A DNA stretch of 5,215 bases from Candidatus Colimonas fimequi (GTDB lineage: Bacteria > Bacillota > Clostridia > Peptostreptococcales > Anaerovoracaceae): positions 1-5,215 of the forward strand of contig JAGHTQ010000095.1 in NCBI GenBank assembly GCA_018065295.1, given 5' to 3'. The notes beneath the pieces are model-generated. The model worked only from the letters and a program-made list of their open reading frames with translations. It was not told the DNA's origin and searched no databases. Positions 1-5,215 of the stretch are shown piece after piece. Within the stretch, counting starts at the first letter, position 1; each line of letters begins with the position of its first letter. The position numbers and the translations under genes are program-made.

Positions 1-1
1 G

Positions 2-1069
2 TACGGCAAGAGCGGTGAGAATCTTATTATTAAGGTTCCTGTAGGAACAGTAGTAATAGAAGCAACATCAGGACTTGTTATGCGCGACCTTAAGGCTCAC
101 GGCGAATCTTTTGTTGCTGCTAAGGGTGGCAAGGGCGGCAAGGGTAACACTAAGTTCACAACTTCAACTCGTCAGGCTCCAGCATTCGCAGAAGCAGGCG
201 GAGAAGCTAAGGAGAGACAGATTATCCTTGAGATGAAGATGATTGCTGACGTTGGTCTTGTTGGTTTCCCTAACGTAGGTAAGGCAACACTTCTCAGCGT
301 AGCAACTAGCGCTAAGCCTAAGATTGCAAACTATCACTTCACAACAATTGACCCTAACCTGGGCGTTGTTAAGATGTACGATACTAGCTTCGTTATGGCT
401 GATATCGCAGGTATCATCGAAGGCGCAAGTGAAGGCGCAGGCCTGGGTCTCAGATTCCTTAAGCACATTGAGAGAACTAAGGTGCTTATCCACGTTGTTG
501 ACGTATCAGGCAGCGAAGGAAGAAATCCTATCGAAGACTTCGATAAGATCAACAAGGAACTTGAGAGCTACGATCCTAAGCTCATGAAGAAGCCTATGAT
601 CGTTGCTGCAAACAAGATTGACATTAACGGTGATGACGACGAAATGTACCTTGAATTCAAGGAATACGTTGAAGGCAAGGGATACAAGGTATTCCCAATG
701 TCAGCACCTATTAATATCGGTGTTAAGGAGATTCTTGACGAAGCACTCCATGCACTGCAGGAAGTACTGGCAAATCCAGAGCCAGAAGAAGATTACGAAA
801 TGTTCGACTTCGAGAAGGACGAATACGATCCAGACTTCAAGAAGATCAAGGTTGTTTACGATGGCGCAAGATTCATGCTTTCTGGCGGACAGCTGCGCAA
901 GATTTTCAGATCAACAAACTTCGAAGATTTCGGTTCAATAAGATACCTGTTCAAGTACATTGAGAAGTCAGGTGCTATTGAAGAAATGAAGGAAATGGGT
1001 CTCGAAGACGGTGATATCATCAGAATCGAAGACTACGAAATGGAATACTGGGACGAAGATTACTTCTAG
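2..1069 (+). CDS. obg: Obg/CgtA family GTPase, 5'-truncated by the window edge
   Basis: Obg is a cytoplasmic GTPase that binds the 50S ribosomal subunit late in assembly and links growth to GTP/(p)ppGpp levels. The frame is open from base 2, giving 355 visible residues; compared with full-length Obg of about 430, roughly 75 N-terminal residues lie outside the window. The ATG at 80 is internal, because the codons before it encode Obg-fold sequence (IIKVPVGTVV). Visible domains are the end of the glycine-rich Obg fold (to about residue 80), the G domain, and the C-terminal OCT domain (about 276-351). G-domain motifs are the P-loop GFPNVGKAT at 263-289, the G2 region HFTTIDPN around 335-358, G3 DIAG at 401-412, G4 NKID at 611-622 and G5 SA at 701-706. 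Oddities are Ala instead of the usual Ser/Thr after the P-loop Lys (codon 284-286) and Ala for Pro in G3. All 33 lysine codons are AAG, suggesting strong codon selection. Identity is certain; full activity is less so. Confidence 0.96.
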   Translation, partial: YGKSGENLIIKVPVGTVVIEATSGLVMRDLKAHGESFVAAKGGKGGKGNTKFTTSTRQAPAFAEAGGEAKERQIILEMKMIADVGLVGFPNVGKATLLSVATSAKPKIANYHFTTIDPNLGVVKMYDTSFVMADIAGIIEGASEGAGLGLRFLKHIERTKVLIHVVDVSGSEGRNPIEDFDKINKELESYDPKLMKKPMIVAANKIDINGDDDEMYLEFKEYVEGKGYKVFPMSAPINIGVKEILDEALHALQEVLANPEPEEDYEMFDFEKDEYDPDFKKIKVVYDGARFMLSGGQLRKIFRSTNFEDFGSIRYLFKYIEKSGAIEEMKEMGLEDGDIIRIEDYEMEYWDEDYF

Positions 1070-1073
1070 AATT

Positions 1074-1079
1074 GAGAGG
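1074..1079 (+). promoter_or_regulatory. Ribosome binding site of the HD-domain gene
   Basis: GAGAGG lies 8 nt before the ATG at 1088 and just after the obg stop codon (1067-1069). It supports this ATG as the start and leaves no room for a separate promoter, so the gene is read with obg. Confidence 0.6.
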
Positions 1080-1087
1080 TCACGTAT

Positions 1088-1645
1088 ATGGGTAAAGTAT
1101 ATGCTAAACACCCAACAATTGAAGAATGTAAGGCACTTTGGAATAAGTACGAGACTCCTTTGCATATCAGGAAACACTGCATGGCAGTAGCAATGGTAGC
1201 CCACGCTATCGGTACTGAACTTGTAAGAAACGGGGCGGACCTTGATCTTGACCTGATTATGGCTGCAGGAATGTGTCACGATGTGGTACGACTAATTGAC
1301 AGACACGATCTTGAGGGTGCGAGGGTAATGCGTGAGCACGGATACAATCAGGAAGCTGATATCATTCAGGTGCATATGCTCTATGGCAAGTTCTCACCAC
1401 TTAAGTTCGTCACAGAGACAGACCTTGTTTGCCTGGGCGACAGAACCGTTAAGGAGAACACTTACGTAGGCATTGAGGAGCGTTACGAGTACATTATTAA
1501 CAAGGCGATTAGAAACGGACATCCAGACGTAGCTCCATTTATCAAAGAGAAGATGGCGGATGCTGTTAGATTCGCTGACGAAATTAAGGCCATGACTGGC
1601 AAGACTATAGACGAGATTGCAAGGGGTATCGTTGCAGAATGGTAA
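1088..1645 (+). CDS. HD-domain protein, putative metal-dependent phosphohydrolase
   Basis: This 185-residue soluble protein has the order of metal ligands expected of an HD/HDIG domain: His30 in TPLHIRKHCMAVA, the His64-Asp65 pair in AAGMCHDVVR, a further His at 96 in IQVHM, and Asp118 in LVCLGDRTV followed by an IEERYEY helix. Known HD proteins hydrolyse phosphoester bonds of nucleotides, but the substrate cannot be read from this sequence. The segment HDLEGARVMREHGYNQEADII resembles HD domains found alone or beside nucleotidyltransferase domains in anaerobes. YqeK, the HD protein often encoded near obg, was considered; this protein lacks the YqeK-like spacing and its YHT and YVADYIEP motifs. 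The gene starts 18 nt after obg and its last 7 nt overlap the radical SAM gene, so it belongs to the same transcript. I see no signal peptide or membrane segment. The HD-fold call is firm; the function is not. Confidence 0.82.
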   Translation: MGKVYAKHPTIEECKALWNKYETPLHIRKHCMAVAMVAHAIGTELVRNGADLDLDLIMAAGMCHDVVRLIDRHDLEGARVMREHGYNQEADIIQVHMLYGKFSPLKFVTETDLVCLGDRTVKENTYVGIEERYEYIINKAIRNGHPDVAPFIKEKMADAVRFADEIKAMTGKTIDEIARGIVAEW

Positions 1646-3513
1646 TAGATAAACAGTTAGACAAGATTTTAAAGAAAGTTGAGAAACCTGCCAGATACAT
1701 CGGCGGCGAAGTGAACAGCGTCAAGAAGGACCTGAAGGATGTGAAGGTCCGTGTTGGATTCGCTTTCCCTGACATGTACGAGATCGGCATGTCATACATG
1801 GGTCTGCAGATTCTCTACAATATACTCAATAAGACAGAGGGCGTTTATTGCGAGCGAGTTTTCGCGCCTGCAACTGATATGGAAGATATCATGAGGGCTG
1901 AGGGACGTGAGCTTTTCACACTGGAGACGTTCACTCCTGTCAAGGAGATGGACATCCTGGGATTCACTCTCCAGTACGAGATGTCATTTACAAACATCCT
2001 CAACATGCTGGACCTTGGGGCAATTCCGGTTAAGAGCGCAGACAGAGGGGAAGAATACCCGGTTATCGTAGCTGGCGGTCCTTGCGCCTATAACCCTGAG
2101 CCACTGGCTCATTTCATCGACATGTTCATGGTCGGCGATGGGGAAGAGTTGTTCCCACAGATTGCACTGCTTAAGGCTGAGTGTTCAACTAAGCAGGAAT
2201 TTTTGCAAAGATGTGCAGAGCTGGACGGCATCTACGTTCCGTCATTTTATGACGTTACTTACAACGAAGACGGAACTATCAAGGAGTACGTTAAGTTATA
2301 CGACAAGGCTCCTGACCGTGTTAAGCGTGCGGTTATTCAGAGTCTGGACGATGCTGAATTCCCAACAGAGAACATTGTACCGTTCATCGATACTGTTCAC
2401 GATAGATGCGTAGTCGAGACCTTCAGAGGATGTACTAGAGGATGCAGATTCTGTCAGGCTGGCATGATTTATAGACCTGTTCGTGAGCGTAAGCCTGAAA
2501 CAATAAAGGGAATTGTTAAGGAGCAGCTGGCCAACACTGGTCATGATGAACTGTCACTTCTTAGCTTATCAACAAGTGACTATTCAAGATTCGAGGATCT
2601 GGCAATGGAACTTATGGGCATGTGCAAGGCGCAGAATGTAGCGTTATCACTGCCATCACTTAGACTTGACTCATTCTCATTTAAGGTTCTTGATGAGATT
2701 CAGGGCTACCGTAAGTCAGGCCTTACATTTGCTCCAGAAGCTGGCAGCCAGCGTCTGAGAGATATCATTAACAAAAATATCACAGAAGAGAATATATATA
2801 GTGCAGTTGAGCAGGCTATCGAGCTTGGCTGGGAAACAATCAAGCTTTATTTCATGGACGGTCTTCCTGGTGAAACTTACGAAGACCTTGAAGGCATTGC
2901 TCAGATTGCCAAGAATATCATCGACATTAACTTTAAGATCAGAGGCCGTAAGGGCGGACGATTCAGAGTTACTGTCAGCGTATCAAACTTCGTTCCTAAG
3001 GCCCACACACCATTCCAGTGGGCGGCTCAGGATAGACCAGAGGTTCTTAAGGAGAAGCATAATTTCCTTAGCGAGCGTCTGCGCATGAAGGGCGTTACAT
3101 TTAACTATCACGAGACTGCAACTTCAAACCTTGAGGCTATTATCGCCCGCGGCGACAGAAGAGTAGGCGATATGATTTATCGTGCATGGCAGCTTGGTTG
3201 TAAGTTTGATGCATGGACTGAACATCACAAGAACGAGCTTTGGCAGCAGGCTATGGAAGAAACAGGTGCGACACTTGACTTCTATGCTTACAGAGAGCGT
3301 TCATACGACGAAATCCTTCCTTGGGAAATCATCGACCCACGAATTGAGAGAAGCTTCTTCGAACGTGAGAACGAGAAGGCTAAGGCAGGGGAAACAACTC
3401 ATGACTGTAGACTTGGATGCGTTGGATGCGGCATGAACAAGCATGTTAAGTGCTTCCACGGAGCTGACGAGTCAAGACTGCAGAAGATAGGAAAGGAGGT
3501 TTCCAGTGGCTAA
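1639..3513 (+). CDS. TIGR03960-family B12-binding-like radical SAM protein
   Basis: This 624-residue protein has three parts. Residues about 15-215 form the family's N-terminal B12-binding-like region (KPARYIGGE, FPDMYEIGMSYMG, GFTLQYEMSFTNILNMLDL, AGGPCAYNPEPLAHF). The radical SAM core starts with Cys265-x3-Cys269-x2-Cys272, which should hold the 4Fe-4S cluster that cleaves S-adenosylmethionine. The hallmark stretch GLTFAPEAGSQRLRDIINK and a later PKAHTPFQW segment follow. The tail carries Cys590-x3-Cys594-x2-Cys597 and Cys605, a possible second iron-sulfur site. No DxHxxG cobalamin-ligand motif is visible, so real B12 binding is uncertain. The family's reaction is not established as far as I know. 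The start ATG overlaps the HD gene stop by 7 nt; AAGGGG at 1621-1626 is a rather distant binding site, and the N-terminus matches the family. The stop overlaps the DUF2344 gene by 8 nt. In some bacteria the two are one fused protein, which suggests they act together. Confidence 0.93.
   Translation: MVIDKQLDKILKKVEKPARYIGGEVNSVKKDLKDVKVRVGFAFPDMYEIGMSYMGLQILYNILNKTEGVYCERVFAPATDMEDIMRAEGRELFTLETFTPVKEMDILGFTLQYEMSFTNILNMLDLGAIPVKSADRGEEYPVIVAGGPCAYNPEPLAHFIDMFMVGDGEELFPQIALLKAECSTKQEFLQRCAELDGIYVPSFYDVTYNEDGTIKEYVKLYDKAPDRVKRAVIQSLDDAEFPTENIVPFIDTVHDRCVVETFRGCTRGCRFCQAGMIYRPVRERKPETIKGIVKEQLANTGHDELSLLSLSTSDYSRFEDLAMELMGMCKAQNVALSLPSLRLDSFSFKVLDEIQGYRKSGLTFAPEAGSQRLRDIINKNITEENIYSAVEQAIELGWETIKLYFMDGLPGETYEDLEGIAQIAKNIIDINFKIRGRKGGRFRVTVSVSNFVPKAHTPFQWAAQDRPEVLKEKHNFLSERLRMKGVTFNYHETATSNLEAIIARGDRRVGDMIYRAWQLGCKFDAWTEHHKNELWQQAMEETGATLDFYAYRERSYDEILPWEIIDPRIERSFFERENEKAKAGETTHDCRLGCVGCGMNKHVKCFHGADESRLQKIGKEVSSG
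3492..3500 (+). promoter_or_regulatory. Strong ribosome binding site inside the radical SAM gene
   Basis: AAAGGAGGT sits in the last codons of the radical SAM gene, 5 nt before GTG 3506. It decides in favour of the GTG start of the DUF2344 gene, and implies coupled but independently strong initiation on the partner protein. Confidence 0.85.
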
Positions 3514-4189
3514 ATACGTAATGGAATTCTCCAAGACAGGAACTATCTGTTATACATCACACCTTGATGTAATGAGAATGTTCAAGAGAATATTCAAGCG
3601 TGCAGGAATTCCTCTCGCTTATTCACAAGGCTTCAACCCTCATCCTAAGATGGGCTTCGCGCAGCCGTTATCTCTTGGATATGAAGCAACTGAAGAATAT
3701 ATCGAATTTGAGACTCAGACTGATTGGGATCCTAACGAACTCTATGAGAGAGTGAAGGCTATTATGGCCGATGGCATCGACATGAAGTACTGTAAGCCCC
3801 TCAATGAGAATATTCATAAGTCATTATCAGCACTTACTGAGGCAGCTCTCTATACAGTCAGCGTTCCACTGAACGGACAGACTGTAGATGATCCTCAGAA
3901 ACTGGCTGACGATTATCTGGCTCAGGAGAAGATTATCACTCTCAAGAAGCAGAAGAAAAAGAAGGAACAGAAGGAAGTAGACATTAAGGGCATGATTCGT
4001 CGTCTTAACTTCAGTGCTAAGGGAGACACCCTTACAATGAGGATGCTCCTGGATCAGGGCAGCACATCAAATTTAAGCCCAGAGCTAGTAATTGCAACGG
4101 TGCTCCCGTTCGCAGGCCTTGATACTGACAGAAGCGAAATCTCCGTTACACGTGATAAAATCATCTTTGTAGACGGAGTCGAAATATAA
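3506..4189 (+). CDS. DUF2344 / TIGR03936 family radical SAM-associated protein
   Basis: The 227-residue product carries the signature N-terminus of DUF2344: KYVMEFSKTGTICYTSHLDVMRMFKRIFKRAGIPLAYSQGFNPHPKMGFAQPLSLGYEA at about residues 3-61, with the conserved SHLD and GFNPHPK motifs. The middle (about 149-157) is a lysine/glutamate-rich, probably exposed stretch, LKKQKKKKEQK. The C-terminal third (LNFSAKGDTLTMRMLL to the end) looks like a small alpha/beta unit. Length is normal for the stand-alone form. The start is GTG, preceded by a near-perfect AAAGGAGGT, and the gene overlaps the radical SAM stop by 8 nt. Known context: the family is found next to, or fused to, TIGR03960 radical SAM proteins, and often close to RNase E/G, rplU, rpmA and obg; its biochemical role is undetermined. 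A partner or substrate-presenting subunit for the radical SAM enzyme is inference. No RNase E/G gene follows here. No membrane segment or signal peptide is visible. Confidence 0.92.
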   Translation: MAKYVMEFSKTGTICYTSHLDVMRMFKRIFKRAGIPLAYSQGFNPHPKMGFAQPLSLGYEATEEYIEFETQTDWDPNELYERVKAIMADGIDMKYCKPLNENIHKSLSALTEAALYTVSVPLNGQTVDDPQKLADDYLAQEKIITLKKQKKKKEQKEVDIKGMIRRLNFSAKGDTLTMRMLLDQGSTSNLSPELVIATVLPFAGLDTDRSEISVTRDKIIFVDGVEI

Positions 4190-4193
4190 GGAG
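4188..4193 (+). promoter_or_regulatory. Ribosome binding site of the ATP-binding remnant
   Basis: AAGGAG overlaps the TAA stop of the DUF2344 gene (4187-4189) and lies 5 nt before GTG 4199. This is the main reason for choosing GTG rather than an internal ATG at 4226 as start, together with the family-like TEISLHVMDIAQNS N-terminus it includes. Confidence 0.7.
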
Positions 4194-4198
4194 AAGAA

Positions 4199-4426
4199 GT
4201 GTTTACCGAGATATCTTTGCATGTCATGGACATAGCTCAGAATTCAATAAAAGCGGAGGCCAGTCTCGTTGAGATCAAGGTTTGTGAGGACACAGCCAGC
4301 AGCCTGCTTACTATCGTTATTGCAGATAATGGTAAGGAAATGAGAGAGATTCTGGGAGAGGACGTACCTCTGAGGGCGCCGGAGGTGGGCACCTTTATCT
4401 ACGATTATCTGGCGTCAAAAAATTGA
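4199..4426 (+). CDS. Internally deleted GHKL/HATPase-like ATP-binding protein (75 aa)
   Basis: The N-terminal 48 residues look like the start of a small single-domain HATPase protein common in Clostridia: TEISLHVMDIAQNSIKAEASLVEIKV carries the N-box (Asn15) and LLTIVIADNG carries the G1-like box (Asp43, Gly45). Full-length relatives, as I recall them, run to about 180 residues, with an ATP lid and a GLG (G2) motif after DNG. Here none of that is present. After DNGK the protein goes straight to EMREILGEDVPLRAPEVGTFIYDYL, which resembles the far C-terminus of the same family. The simplest reading is an in-frame internal deletion of roughly 100 codons with the junction near 4334-4342. ATP binding is unlikely without the lid and G2 box. 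The ribosome binding site and frame are intact, so a short product is probably still made. It sits 9 nt after the DUF2344 gene and ends 8 nt before the terminator, making it the last operon gene. The family call is moderately sure; the deletion is inferred from memory of relatives. Confidence 0.62.
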   Translation: MFTEISLHVMDIAQNSIKAEASLVEIKVCEDTASSLLTIVIADNGKEMREILGEDVPLRAPEVGTFIYDYLASKN

Positions 4427-4434
4427 ATTATAAG

Positions 4435-4466
4435 AAAAGGAACTCAATTAATTGAGTTCCTTTTTT
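4435..4466 (+). terminator. Rho-independent terminator of the obg operon
   Basis: A perfect inverted repeat, GGAACTCAAT (4439-4448) and ATTGAGTTCC (4451-4460), is flanked by AAAA at 4435-4438 and TTTTTT at 4461-4466, so the stem can extend to 14 bp around a TA centre (in practice a 13-bp stem with a 4-nt loop). The T run follows the stem directly. The upstream A run also gives a T run on the opposite strand, so it could work in both directions. Confidence 0.93.
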
Positions 4467-4486
4467 AATGTCTTTATTGTTTATTG

Positions 4487-4509
4487 TCCCTTTAACAAAG
4501 GGAATTTTT
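4487..4509 (+). terminator. Second terminator-like hairpin
   Basis: TCCCTTT (4487-4493) and AAAGGGA (4497-4503) form a perfect 7-bp stem with a 3-nt AAC loop, followed by A and five T (4505-4509). It lies 20 nt after the first terminator and may be a back-up for it. The stem is short and AT-rich at its inner end, so strength is uncertain. Confidence 0.55.
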
Positions 4510-4515
4510 CTCAAA

Positions 4516-4543
4516 TTGTAATGAAACGGTCCTAATATGTAAT
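4516..4543 (+). promoter_or_regulatory. Possible weak sigma-70/sigma-A promoter
   Basis: TTGTAA (4516-4521) and TGTAAT (4538-4543) are separated by 16 nt and resemble -35 and -10 boxes with four and five of six consensus matches. They lie past both hairpins and about 80 nt before the ATG at 4625, where a promoter for the next gene would be expected. In an AT-rich spacer such matches arise easily by chance. The rest of the spacer, 4544-4608, shows nothing else I can name. Confidence 0.25.
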
Positions 4544-4608
4544 TGGAAGGATTTGTAAATACTCCGTAGGGGTTGTACCATTTAAGTAGGCCAAGGCTTA
4601 GAAAAAAT

Positions 4609-4614
4609 AAGGAG
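4609..4614 (+). promoter_or_regulatory. Ribosome binding site of the DUF5688-like gene
   Basis: AAGGAG stands 10 nt before the ATG at 4625, in a purine-rich leader. It supports that ATG; spacing is at the long end of normal. Confidence 0.7.
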
Positions 4615-4624
4615 ATTAGAGAGA

Positions 4625-5173
4625 ATGGTTAGTTATATCAAATTTTTGCGTTTCGTTAAGGAACAGCTGCACGAATACCTTCCAGATGATTACTCACATA
4701 TGAAGATAGAAGTTATTCGTGCCAACAAGAGACTAGGTAAGACTTATGACGGTATACAGGTCTATGAGGATGATTCTAGTGTGGGCGTAAGCTATGATCT
4801 TCATCATTATTATAGCGCCATGGACGATTTGTCGGAGCTGCCATCTGTTCTGCAGATGATAGCATTCGACGTGGTCCAGGCACTTGACGAAAGGCCGCCT
4901 AGCATGATGGATATGCTAGATAACCCGGATTACTTTTTGCATCACCTAATTATCGATGTAGTTAATCTGGCGGCTAATGCTGAAGAACTGAAGACAATGC
5001 CTCACAAGGTGTTCGACGATATGGCGATTATATACAGATTGCTCTACGTGGACAGCAGAGGCGAAATGTATTCGACACCTGTTACGGATGACATTATCCG
5101 TGAGTTTGACTTCGACGATGATGAGATGTTCGAACAGGCGGCTCGTAATACATCAAACATATTTCCCATTTAA
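4625..5173 (+). CDS. DUF5688-like protein, C-terminally short
   Basis: The product is 182 residues, acidic and without signal peptide or membrane segments. Its pattern matches what I know of DUF5688: an N-terminal helix (YIKFLRFVKEQLHEYLPDDY), a central short strand region (TYDGIQVYEDD), then HHLIIDVVNLAANAEELKTMPHKVFDDMAIIYRLLY at about 106-141, the most diagnostic part, and EQAARNTSNIFP near the end. Function of the family is unknown; it occurs mainly in Lachnospiraceae and related Clostridia, often in several copies. Members I recall are around 300 residues and continue after the N(T/S)xxxxP segment with another domain of about 110 residues. Here a TAA stop follows directly (5171-5173), so the gene is either a short variant or 3'-truncated. 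It is separated from the obg operon by terminators and a 198-nt spacer, and is probably transcribed on its own. The ORF itself is solid; the family call is moderately sure. Confidence 0.75.
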   Translation: MVSYIKFLRFVKEQLHEYLPDDYSHMKIEVIRANKRLGKTYDGIQVYEDDSSVGVSYDLHHYYSAMDDLSELPSVLQMIAFDVVQALDERPPSMMDMLDNPDYFLHHLIIDVVNLAANAEELKTMPHKVFDDMAIIYRLLYVDSRGEMYSTPVTDDIIREFDFDDDEMFEQAARNTSNIFPI

Positions 5174-5174
5174 A

Positions 5175-5206
5175 TTTGCGATTTGAATCTGGATCCAGCG
5201 CGCAAA
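5175..5206. repeat. Imperfect inverted repeat after the last gene
   Basis: TTTGCG (5175-5180) and CGCAAA (5201-5206) are perfect inverted copies that enclose a 10-bp palindrome CTGGATCCAG (5189-5198). It begins right after the TAA stop at 5173. No T tract follows within the remaining 9 bases, so a terminator cannot be claimed. The rest of the window end holds no gene I can identify. Confidence 0.3.
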
Positions 5207-5215
5207 GAGCCACGA

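Noticed and set aside
164..493. Open frame of 109 codons on the minus strand inside obg
   Set aside because: It lies wholly within conserved Obg coding sequence, has no ribosome binding site I can see and no recognisable protein pattern.
603..941. Open frame of 112 codons in another plus frame inside obg
   Set aside because: Low-complexity S/T/R-rich product, fully covered by the Obg G and OCT domains; a by-product of the codon bias.
1088..1645. Assignment of the HD gene as yqeK (Ap4A hydrolase), tempting because yqeK often lies near obg
   Set aside because: The residues around the HD pair and the downstream motifs do not match YqeK, and nadD, its usual neighbour, is absent from the window.
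2801..3088. Open frame of 95 codons in another frame inside the radical SAM gene
   Set aside because: Covered by the conserved radical SAM core; no start signal and no family resemblance.
3947..3980. Lysine-rich run in the DUF2344 gene as a possible frameshift-prone A/G slippery site
   Set aside because: Both sides read in the same frame as family sequence, and the protein has normal length, so no shift is needed.
4468..4521. Seventeen-codon open frame starting at ATG 4468 in the spacer
   Set aside because: It begins next to the terminator T run, has no ribosome binding site and spans the second hairpin.
4467..4624. Possible riboswitch or small RNA in the spacer
   Set aside because: Apart from the second hairpin I find only 4-bp pairings (such as TAAG with CTTA at 4583-4600) and no known aptamer core.

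Overview
The window reads as a piece of chromosome from an anaerobic Bacillota, most likely class Clostridia. The evidence is strong AGGAGG-type ribosome binding sites, GTG as well as ATG starts, moderate GC content, frequent AGA arginine codons, and the gene families themselves: Obg, the split TIGR03960/DUF2344 pair, and a DUF5688-like protein of the kind seen in Lachnospiraceae and relatives. I cannot fix the family or genus from the sequence alone.

Positions 2-4466 hold a compact plus-strand operon. It contains the 3' five-sixths of obg (ribosome-associated GTPase, start lost off the left edge), an HD-domain phosphohydrolase-like gene, a TIGR03960-type radical SAM gene, a DUF2344 partner gene, and a 75-codon remnant of a GHKL/HATPase-type ATP-binding gene. 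Spacings are 18 nt, a 7-nt overlap, an 8-nt overlap and 9 nt, so co-transcription and translational coupling are likely. A perfect 14-bp hairpin with a T tract ends the operon right after the remnant. Only obg has a well-known role (late 50S assembly and growth control). The radical SAM/DUF2344 pair is widely conserved and biochemically unassigned, and in many Clostridia it lies close to obg, rplU and rpmA.

Positions 4467-4624 are a gene-free spacer with a second terminator-like hairpin, a weak possible promoter, and a clear ribosome binding site for the next gene. Positions 4625-5173 encode a 182-residue acidic protein resembling DUF5688, which stops well short of the length I expect for that family. 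The last 42 bases hold no gene I can identify, only an imperfect inverted repeat.

Most of the window is ordinary housekeeping DNA. The points that deserve a second look are an alanine in place of the Mg2+-binding serine of the Obg P-loop, an apparently in-frame internal deletion in the ATP-binding gene, a shortened DUF5688-like gene, and a second CxxxCxxC cluster at the C-terminus of the radical SAM protein.
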